A stretch of 64,000 nucleotides of DNA from assembly GCA_001599815.1 (NCBI GenBank), contig BCIA01000002.1:3569626-3633625 (forward strand), given 5' to 3'. Under the pieces are notes generated by a model that was not told where the DNA came from, ran no database searches, and saw only the letters and a program-made list of their open reading frames with translations. The DNA is from Furcasterigmium furcatum (taxonomy: Eukaryota; Ascomycota; Sordariomycetes; Glomerellales; Plectosphaerellaceae). The number at the start of each line of letters is the position of its first letter. The stretch's first letter is position 1. Shown piece after piece: positions 44,685 to 55,400 of this stretch. The position numbers and the translations under genes are program-made.

Positions 44685-47587
44685 GGAGCAACAGCAGGAG
44701 CTCAGAAGGCGACATGTATGGACCGGGCAGCGCCTTGGTTATATCGTCTGATATATGCTCTCCGCGAACGAGGTACCTCATGCGCCGGGAGCTTGTGTGG
44801 AGTGAACAGCATAAGGCGCAGAGCCGTTGGCAATGACAGACACAGTCCCCAGCATAGCTTTGGAGGCAAATGAAGACCCGGACCGCGGGCTGTCCGAAGC
44901 AGGTTGCGGAGTCGGTTACCCTTGCCCAGAGATGACAATGGCATAATTTGAGGATATTATGCCAGTCTGCTCTCCAACTTGAGGAACAGGTAGACCCCTG
45001 CCGGAGACGACGATGCGGAGACGGGTGACGACAGATGTAAAATGGACAATGGGGTGTAGGGCTGGTACTCGAGGGCATGGCAGGAGGGATGCCGGCCATC
45101 CACAACCCCGTGGCAGGCATCAAGTGAGACGGGGCCCAACTGGGCTGTCCTTAGCAACGACGCCGCCGCCTGAGGGATTGCGGGAAGAGGTACCTCCACG
45201 CTACGACGTCCCGCTCGCTGCCAAGGCCACCCAAGGCTGTCCCTGCCAACGCCGCGGAGCAGAGTCTCGGTTCGTGGCCGTTGTTGACGCAGGACCCGGT
45301 GACAGACATCCTACCCACCCACCCCCCCGAGAACGGGCCTGAGGAAAGCCGACTCGAGGAGACAGGGACCAGCCACTGAAAGAGCCCCAGCAGATGGGGG
45401 GGTGGGCGCGCGTAGGCAGAGCCAGTGGGTGGGTGTGTGCCCAAGACCTGGATTTTTTCTTCTCGAGTGGTGGCTATAGCAAAACCAGGGAGGGTATAAT
45501 TGAGCCATCGCGGCCTGTCATCGTGGCACGCGATAGGGCCATCAGTCCCTGTCAGGTAGCGAAAGTGGGAAGCGGGCACACACGAACGCGCGAGAGGGGC
45601 GACGAGAGAGCAAGCCAAGTGCAGCCGGGGGAGAAAAGGTCCTGCGACAGTGTCAGTGGAATCTATGCCGAGAAGCCCCTTGTTGGCGTGTCATCTGTAC
45701 TCGCGCTCAACTTGACGCTCAGACGTGCCCTCGGGCCGGCGACCAGATCGGAGGGAGCATAGTGGATACGGAGGTGTCGAGACCCCAGACGATACAGGGT
45801 GAAAGATGTGCAGCAGGGGCCGGGGTGAGCTCCTGGATCTGGACCAAAACGGAGAAGCTCCTCGGACGAGCGATGAGGAATCGGCGGCAATGACGAAGAT
45901 GGTGGCGCCGATGCGGGAGAAGAGATGCAGTGTTGGCACTCACGGCGGCCACCCTTGATCTGCGACCGTTGCGACCTCCAAGCTCGACGGTCCGGCAATG
46001 CAATGCAACGCGTGATCGTCGCTGGAAACCACGATGCCACCGGAGAGGGGGCCTCTCTGTCGTGAAAATCAACGCCGGGTTTTCTGGGTGAAGCTCGATG
46101 ATGGATGGTTCAGACGAGACCCAAGACGCAGTGACGGTCATCTCGTGGAACGGGCGCCGTGCTGCACGTTGAGAATGGAGGACAGATGAGCCAAGAGGTC
46201 CCGTGTGGGTGCAGTCCAGCGCCCAAAGCTTGACCATCTCCAACGGCGGCCTATCCAATTCGAGTCCAGTCATCTCGTCTGGAGGCGTCCAATTCAATGC
46301 TCTAACACACCACCGTTGGGCAGCCGTCATGTGAGGTGGCTGGAGCTTCAAGGCTCTCTCTCATGGAGGGCGGCTCCCCGCGCCGATGGACAGCAAGCCC
46401 GCGCACGAGGCATTCGAGCAATTGCGAGCTGTCGCAACGGTCTGATTGAAAAGGTGTCTTGAAGGGTATCAAGATGGCGCCAGGTCTGGACCCGAGCAAT
46501 TGGAGGAGCAGCCAAAGCCAGGATATGCATGACACGGAGGCGTTTCACACGCACCTTGCAATTAAAAAGCCCTTTATGCGAAGCCTAGTCAGGGTTATTG
46601 GGCTTCTAGAAGGCGACGAGCTGATTCTAGCGCTCAATGGCGCCAGCACGATTGCTGTCTCTCTTGTGGTTGTCGTGGACCGATGTGCCGGGCTGCTGAC
46701 GCCGAGTTGGGTTGTATTGGGGTCTGGAGGCGGCTCCAGGGATGGGCGAGAAACAGATAGACGAGCAATAGATCGCGACGAGACCTGGGATGGTGTTTTG
46801 GGGAGAAAGAAGTCCGGCGCAGCTGCCCGGCCTCCACTGTGATGAGGTGACGCAGCGGTCCTTCCATGCCCTCGGTCATTGCCCCGTTGCTCCTTCTTCC
46901 TCGTTGTGGAAATGACGAGGAAGCAGCAAAACTGCAAAGCTCCTGCTCCGCAGGGCACATCGGGACTGCGCTCCGCTGGGGCACTGGAGGCTCCAAAGAT
47001 CTGGACTCGGGCTGCCCTGGATTTCTTCCTCGCCCCGTCCTCTGCCGGTCTTCGCATCTGCCGAGCATCATCGCGACAACACGCGCGCGCTCTCGACAGG
47101 TCATGCCTGATCAGCATCACACAGGTGTGGTTTGACATCTGTTTGTTCAGTTGCTTTTCCCGGCCCCCATTTCGATCGCATGGGTCATGGGTCCAGCTCC
47201 CTAACGCAACGGTTCCAGCTGTCCTACTCCGGATGCATGCTTGAGACGCCTTGGGACCCCCTGGCCCACGCTCCCCTTCTCCATAGTGGCTTGACAGATG
47301 GCTGACAAGCCGCAGGAGCCAACAGCTTGGGTCAAGTTCCGACGCGTGCTCGGTTCTGCTTGCTCGGAACACTCCTTTCATCCTCCAGCTGAAGCTCCAA
47401 GCGCCCTGGTTTGATCATCCGGTCATCTTAAGATCCGTATACCGCCTAAGACGATGGAGAGGGGGCTCGAACGATGTCACCGCGCGCTGCTTCAATGACG
47501 TCTTGCTGCGGCAATGTCGCACAGACGGGTCTGCATTGCAGCATCAGAGCGGCGGTGATTGCCGAGCAAGCCCTTCCACGCACGCGC

Positions 47588-47608
47588 GACGACGACGACG
47601 ACGACGAC
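47588..47608. repeat. (GAC)7 microsatellite
   Basis: Seven perfect GAC units in noncoding sequence, about 2 kb beyond the PRP8 stop codon. Confidence 0.9.
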
Positions 47609-49467
47609 GAGATGTGGCTCGATAAGTTGCATGCGACATTCCAATATTAGCAGCACCATTTCGCGACCCGGCTGCCATGACCGCCGAAACGGGCAGTCAG
47701 GCAGTGGATGACCATGTCTATATTCAATAGTTCATCTCAAAGCTCGAGCTTCCTCTGGCCCCAAGCGTCCCGGAGGCCGTTAGGACCTCCCCAAGGTTGA
47801 TCCCGATATCCACCCATCGCGGCGCCGAGTCCTGCGCATTGCGACCGCTCCAGGACGGGAAATAGTCAATGTCCAGATCGACATACCATCTCGAATTGGG
47901 AAATGGGAGGCCACCAAACCATATTACCCCCCAATATTGGCCAGGGGAGCCAAAGCTATGACGATGTTCGCATGGTCTCCTTGCACTACCTCCTGCTCAC
48001 GTTCCAAGCTGCCGGACACGGCGAAGGGGTCCTTCTAGGATACCATGTCAAACGAACTCCCCTGACAGGGCCTTGAGGTCTTCACGTGGTTGTTTGCCTC
48101 TGAAGTCGGGATTGCGTTTCGCTGACGCCCAGGGTCCATTGCTGGGACATCGAAGAGGCGGCGCATTGACGCATGAACGTGCCAATATGAGGCGCGGACC
48201 GGTTGATTAAACGCTAGAATACCACCCTTTGCGACTCCTTTGTGCTACGGCCTGGCGGCCTCGATGTGCCAATCGCAGAGGATCATACAACTTACAAAGC
48301 TCAGTGTAAGGCTCGCATCGATCTCTTCCGAGGACATCGTCAGTCACCACAATGCCAGCTGTGGTGGCACTGCCCCGATGATACCTGCCAGTTCCGGCGC
48401 AAGGGAGGCTCAGTTGTGGGCTTGCACTCGCCACCTCGCTCGTGTGCAAGTTGTACGACCGAGCTGTCAACCCCGTCAGCCCGTCAACGTGGAGTGTATC
48501 TGATCGGCTGCCCACCAGCCCGAAGGGGAAGCGACGCCGTTGAACAACCCGGCTTTTGGCATCTGCATGCAGGCCAGCATGCAGGTACCTCAGAGCAGAG
48601 ATGCATCGACAACCTGTGGTTCCCTCCCCGCGGATATTACCGTCCTGCAGCGGCAAATACGACAAGATCAACCTTCTCGAAGGCCCAGTGTTTCTAAACT
48701 TGTCCTCCCGATGCAACCCTCACATGTCAATCAGTTTCCCGGTCCAGTGGATTGGGCCCCTTGCCAGCCTGCTCTCGCATACCGCATGGGGGGCAGCGAG
48801 ATGACCATGATGACATTTGCATGGCCAATTCGCATTATTGCCTGCTTGCATAGACCCTGATGGGCCCACAAGCCTAACGGCTGTCACGAGCAATAACCAC
48901 CCCTCCTCCCTGCGATAACGCCTCCACGAAGCTCGTGCGATGACTAGATCGACAGCTAATTCCACGTCCCGGCCATGGGCATCCAGCAGGTCAGGCCGAT
49001 GATGCCTTGATTTTGGCAGGACCCCAGGGGGCCCGCTCCTTCAGGCGATCTTCAACCAAGGCATGAAGGTGCCAAAAGCTCGTGTTGCTGAATCAGACCA
49101 CTTGCATATCCATAATATGTAGTTGTATCATTCTTTGATGTTACACCGTCGACCTTGCGCTCTCGCCCTTTACAAATACAACAAGAATAGATGCATGGTA
49201 CACCACCAACGCCTCCCCTGCCTGCCCCGCGCACCAATCAAAGATACCAGCTGCACTTTGTGAGCGTGTTACCCCTTTTCCCGCCCCTGGCCCTTGCAAG
49301 TGACCCCTACTTCTGCGCGCTCTGCAGATCATTTCTCTCTTCCCGAGATACTACCATCCCAACGGTACATCTCATCCCTGCTCGCGGCCCTGTCCATGAA
49401 TTATTACCTGGCTTCCCCTTCCTTCCGCTCGCCGCCACCTTGCATAATCTGTCAATAGCCCGCATCC

Positions 49468-52400
49468 TTAGGCGAAGGAGTCGTCGCGGTCGACCCAGAT
49501 GTCCTCGAGCTCGGCGAAGCTGTGGAAGTGGATCGGGCGGTGCTGATCGCTGTAGAACGGCATGGGCGTGTCCAGCTTGACGTGCACGGGCTTCTTCTCC
49601 ATGCCCGCGAACGCGCTGCCCATGAAGCTGTAGTTCCATTTGCCGTTCTCGGGGACCAGGAAGAAGCCCCGGAACCGAGGGCTGAGGAGCAGCTTGCGCT
49701 TGAGGCCCATGGACGTCGTGAAGCCCTGCGGCTGGTCGCTGCCCGTGTCCTTGTTCTCGGCGCCCCATTTGTAGCCCTGGGGCGTGAGGCCCCACGCGGA
49801 CAGGGAGACGGAGCCCGGCGTGAACGCCACCGACACGGTGACCGTGTCGTTCTTGTCCCAAGACTCGTGGGTGTCGAGGAGCTTCGCGTGCTCGGTGACG
49901 TCCATGGCGGACATGTACGGCAGCTCGGAGCCGGACATGGTGTGGATGACGCCGAGGGGCTCCATGTTCTCGAGGAACTCGTGCTGCGGCAGCTGCTGGG
50001 GCAGCTGGACGTTGCGCAAGCCGCCGATCTGGGGGATCATCACGATACACTTGATCTCCTTGATCTGGTCGTTGTCCGGCACCGAGGTTCCATACAGGTA
50101 GCCGGCGACCTGGACGCGTAGGTCGGCAATGGTGATGAAGCGCTTGAGGACGTTGTTGGGCATCACGTACGTGATGTCGTCCGAGTCGTTGTCCACAGAC
50201 GAGACGTAGATGTTGTTCGACTTGGTGCGCAGGTTGGACGTGGCGATGGCGCGGGTGCGCCATTCTGTCTTGGACGCGAACGTCTGCTGCTCGAACTGGG
50301 ATGTTGTCGTGACCACAAGCTCCTCTCCGTGCACGTTCTGCGTCTTCGTCGTAACGGCCGTCAGCTGCTGCTGCTCTTGCTGCTGCTTCTCGATTTCTGC
50401 GGCTTGCTGTCTCTGCATCGATGGCGCAGAAATCTCCATACCCAGGATGATGTCTCGGACTTCGCTGGTGGTCAGACTCGACACGTTGACATTGTTCTTC
50501 TTGCCGTAGTCGTTCAGGATGAGATCGCGAAGCTGGTTTTCGATCTTGATCCACTCCTCATCAGTCAGCGATGGCCAGATGTGGTGCTCCTGAGTGATGA
50601 CGGTCTTGTCGGGACGGAGGATGAGCTTGGTCTTGTCGGGGTTGACATGGAGGGCACGCAGGATGAGGACCAGTCGAGAGAACGCCGTGTACGAAGAAAG
50701 CGACTTGAGCCACTCATCATACAGGTTGAAGAGGACCATTTGCGGCTCAGTGGCGCGGAGAATCATGTCACCAAGCTTCTCGACCTTCATCGCGGCCTGG
50801 AAGGGGAGCTGCAGCTCTGACGCCCTGATGGAGATGTTGGGGAAGTCAAGGAGGTGAACCTCGAGAGGATCCAGCAGGCCCTTGCGGGTGACGATAAGCT
50901 GCTTGGGCTGCTCCTCGACAGGCAGTGAGCGGATCAAAGCGGCGACTTCTTCGGCAGTCTTCCACTTCGCGAGCTGGCCGAGACGTTTCTGACCAGCCCA
51001 AACACTCGTGTGAATGATCTTGAGGAAAAGCTGGCCGGTTCGGGGGTTGAAGATGAAAATTGCACCGTTGATCGGCTTCGTTGTCAAGTTGCCCTCGAAC
51101 GTCTTGTGGATCGTCACACGATAGACGTTGGTGTCGTCAATGAACAGCTGCGTCTGGTTGCTGAACAGCTCAGAATAGTTTTGAGAGTTGAGGAACTCCT
51201 GGGTGCTCTCAGACGCGTACAGCTGCAGACCCTTCCTGATACGCTCGCGCAAGACGTACAGCGCAGGGTTTGCCTTCATAACCTTCGCCATGGCTTGCTG
51301 GACGAGGACCTTCAGGCCGGGGAAGTACATGCCATACGCGGAGTAGAGGTTGTAGGCAAGATCGATGCCGATCATCAGACCCGTAGCGGACGGGTAGATG
51401 CTTGCACTGTCGGTAGTGTAGTCCAGATACTTGGCTCTTGTGTAACGCTCAATGTCGTGAGAGTCGTAGTCGCCGTATCGCAGCTGAATATCGACCCAGA
51501 ACTTGTTGGTGGTTGTGGGCTCGATCACGTCCTTGGTGTCGAAGAGCATGGACGGCCGCGTCACATTCCACTTGTGACTGGCGAACAGCAGGATGTCGGC
51601 GCAGGAGCTGTTCATCTTGTAGGATTTACGAGGATGAATCGTCTCCTTCTGGACCGTCTCGATGCCCAGCGACTCGAGCTCTTGATCAAACACCTGGCAG
51701 AGATCCATGACCACAGACTCATGAATCTTCTGCCACAAATGTGCACGGAAGATCTGGATGAGAGAGATCTTGAGGGTAGGGATCTTGCCGTGCAAGAAGA
51801 TGCCGGTCAAATCCAGCTGGACCTGGAAACCAACGTAAACATTGGCTCGGTTGATAGTCGGCGACCACCATAGCGTGAATCGACGGTTGGGAATCTGGTT
51901 GAGACCGGAACGCTGGGCGTTGGTCAGCTTCTTGAACTTCATGGACTCCTCGAAGCCACTGTTGTGAAGGACAAGGTTGTCGTGGCGCAGGTAGAGCTGG
52001 TCCTTGTCAACCCTGAAACCAGCCCACTCCGTGGGCTCAGACTCGAGCGTGATGTCTTGCACAGAGAAGGTGTGGATTTGCGGTTCTTCAGCAAGTCCCG
52101 AAGCAGAGCTCGTGAAAGCCAGATGCTTGCGTCTGTCGGTCTCATCGAGTGCTGCAAATTCTGCCGCTGTGATCTCAATCGTGTCGAAGCTGGCTCCACC
52201 ACTCCTCTCGCGATAGAAGACGAGGATATGGTTTGGTGTGACCACAAGATCCTCGCTGTTGCCATCAATCTTGATGCGGTACAATCGATCCTCTCCGCTG
52301 ACGATGTTGAAGGCACGACGAGGCCCACCGTCAGGTCCAAGGAGGAGATCGCCCTCCTTGACATCCTCTACCGCAACCTTGCTGCGATCATGTCGCAGAA

Positions 52401-55400
52401 GCATGGTTCCCTTGGCGAGACAGGCCTTCTCCCAGAAGAGACCCTCCCAAGACGGGAAGCCGGTTGCCTTGAAGAGAGTGTGCTCGAGAATGGTCTCTAC
52501 ACCTCCAAGGGCCTGGATCACGTCCGTGCGGTACGCGTTCAGGTTCCACAGCTTGCCGTCATGTCTCTGAGAAGTCCACCAGAAGGGGTTGTTCTTCATG
52601 AGCTGGTAGATCTTGAACTCGGCTCGGGTGCGGAAACCCTTGTCGAAGCTGAGAGTGCTGCGGTCCTTCTGGAACAGCGTGTTGATACGCGGCAGACCAC
52701 GGTCCCAGCTGTCCTCGAGATCCTCCAGGGTGAGGCGACGGTTCTGCTGGTTGGCTTCCATGCGCTTCTGCGAGTACTCCGTCCAGACACGCTGGGAGTC
52801 AATGAACTCGGACTCCCAGGGGACGATGTATCTGAAGATGTTGGGGATGAGCGTCTCCTCGTCGTGCGTCATACCGGCTCGGTAGTGAGTGACGCCGGTG
52901 TCGGTCTGCTTCGACCACCGCTTGTCGCTGGCGGGAATGAGAATGTGGGATCCGGAGATCATACCCAGACCTCCAAGTTCCTTGGGCGTGTAGAAGACGG
53001 CAGGAGGGAAACGGGAGGGCATCTTGGAGTTCAGGCCAATCTTGACACGAGTCTGGATCTTGGTCTCACACTTGACAATGGTGTCCAAGAGCTCGATGGT
53101 AGAGACTGCAGCTTCGCGGTAGTAGGTGAAGAGTGCGATCAGAGCGGTGTTCCACTTGTTGGCAATCTTCGTGAAGGTGGTGCTGCCCGACGACATGAGG
53201 ATCTGCCTGATACGGTTGTTGAACTTCTGGATGTCGTCCTCAGTCACCTGCAAGAAGGCGTGGGCGGTACGCTCCTTGGTGGTGTTGTCGACGAGCGACC
53301 ACACGCTATCCTTGACGGGGAACTCATCGTTCTGGTTGCGGCACTTGGGCAAGATGCGGACCTCGAAGCCACACATGGAGAAGAGCAGGTTCGGGTTGTC
53401 GCGGCTGTACACACTTGCGAAGCTGTCATCCCATTCTATGGTGGTGACAGAACGGGGAAGGCGATTCTTGAGATCCCAGAACACGGCCCTGCCAAGGTTG
53501 ACGTCGTGCCTCATGAGGCGCATACGAGAGTCTCTCGGCCAGCACTTCTTGCTCTTATATCCGATGACGTTCTCGAAGTTGGGGTCGGGCTGCTCTGTGA
53601 GGAATCTCTGGATCAGATCACGAGACTCATCGGCCGTGAACCGCAGGAACACCCAGATCTTGTCGATGTAGCGGGTGTAGAGACGGATGGGATGCCTGCT
53701 CTCGGTCTCCTTGTCGCGGAACTGCAGGAAGTCGTTGGGGCTTCCAGCCGGGCCTGCAATCTCACTGGCACGCTGGGGCCCGAGAAGCAGCAGATCCAGG
53801 ACAAGGCCGTAGTATTGGAAGACAAACGCGGAGAACTGCAAGCCACGAATCAATCCGTAGCTGTTGACATGATTCATGTCCTTGTAGGTCAACTGAACGT
53901 TGTTCTTCGCGGTGATGTAGTCTGCGAGGTTGTGGTCCATGATCAAGCGGAGCAGCGAGTTCAGCAGGGTCAGTTCGACCTTTTCGTAGACCTTAGACAA
54001 CTCAGTCTCGAGAATGACGTTGCACTCGCCATTCTCTGTCTCCCAGACCTTGTCCAGGTTATTGATACCTTGCGCCCACTTGTAGGTAAGCAGCGGAGGG
54101 ACTTCGGAGTCGGAGGGCTTGATCCAAGCAGGGAACAGGTGGCGCTGGTCCGCCTGGTACCACAAGTACTGATCAAGGTAGGCGTCGCTGATCTTCTCGA
54201 TAGGCTCGATATCGTAGACAGGGTTAATAGTGCTGTAGTTGTCGTTCATGTCGATGCCAACCTCCTTGAATGCACGCTGAGTGAGCAGGAACCGCTTGAT
54301 ACGCTCCAGTGTCGTGCCGGGGCTGTCGTATGCTTGCTCGATCAGGGCCAGTTCCTCGCGCTGACTCTGGTTGAGACGCCCCTTCACGGAGTATGCCTCT
54401 CGGAGTCTCTCAAGAGCAAGAATAAGGATCTTGGTATCGTGCTTGTAGGAAACGCTCGGGAAGGGGATGGGAGAGAACTTGCGGGACTCGAGCCAGTGGA
54501 CTGTCGTGGTGTAAATGGCGACAGCCTCCTCAGAGGAGACGTAGGGTCCATCCTTCATGTGATTGTGCTGGCGCTCCTGCTCGGCCTTGAGCCAAAGTCG
54601 GGTCAGGCGACCGACGTTCTTCTTGGCCACGGTTTTGTCAACAGTCGCTCCACGGCGGATGCGCTCGCGGTTATAGTGAGCCACGGAGATCCACCAGTCA
54701 GCCTTTGCCTTGACGTAGCGGAGGATGATGTTCTCGATGGGCGCTGGCAGGCCGGGAACCTTCCAGGGAATATTGCTCTTCCAGCATCTCCAGGCCTCAG
54801 AGAGATGCTGAAGGACGGTATTGACCTTGTTCTGCTTGATACCCTCGGGCATCATGTCCATCAGGTCTGCCATGACGGAAGCGCGGAGCTCGAGATCGAA
54901 GTGGGACTCGACACGCTGTTTGGTGACCGTCTTGGCGACTCCCTTGCTGTGACGGCCCTCAAACTGTCGAGACAGGAGGTTACCGAGCCACCTCTCCAGG
55001 AGAGGGATAATACCTCTCATGAAGAAGAGCCACACTCGCCAGGCGGGAGCCCAGAAACCGCAGCCGGGTCCCTTGCCAACAGGCCCCGAGTTGAAGCGGT
55101 AGTAGATCAGATGCTTCAGGTCCTTGCAAGATCGGATCTGGTGCATGAGCTTGTACTTGTATCGATACATACCCGTCAGCTGGCCAACATGGTTGAAGGC
55201 ATACAGGATGCCGTCCGCGAGCTGGAAGGGGTCGATATTGCCGAGGCGGTACTGGACTTGGGCATCGACGATCAGCTTCGTGAGCCTCAGGATTTCGCGC
55301 ATCAGATGGAACGCGTTTCCGAAACGCGACTTCTTGCGTTCCTTGGTTGTCAACGTCTTGACAGGCTTCAGGTTGAAGTTGTAGTCGAGATGAAGGTATG

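Larger units (their letters stand above)
44406..49467. other. 5-kb gene-poor interval
   Basis: It separates the Myb gene and PRP8. The longest frames (for example 46545-47381 minus, 278 codons) are rich in Cys, Arg, Ser and Pro with no recognisable pattern and look like chance frames in GC-rich DNA. Base composition resembles neighbouring intergenic DNA, without the AT-rich signature of RIP-mutated transposons. Two microsatellites are listed separately. Confidence 0.5.

Noticed and set aside
46545..47381. 278-codon minus-strand frame
   Set aside because: Composition is Cys/Arg/Ser/Pro-rich and unlike any family I know. There are no splice signals or neighbours that support it.
47461..47500. 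GTTCGAGCC on the minus strand resembling a tRNA T loop
   Set aside because: The flanking bases do not form a T stem and no D arm is present upstream.
44406..49467. Degraded transposon (RIP relic)
   Set aside because: The stretch is not AT-rich and shows no terminal repeats, transposase or reverse-transcriptase remnants.
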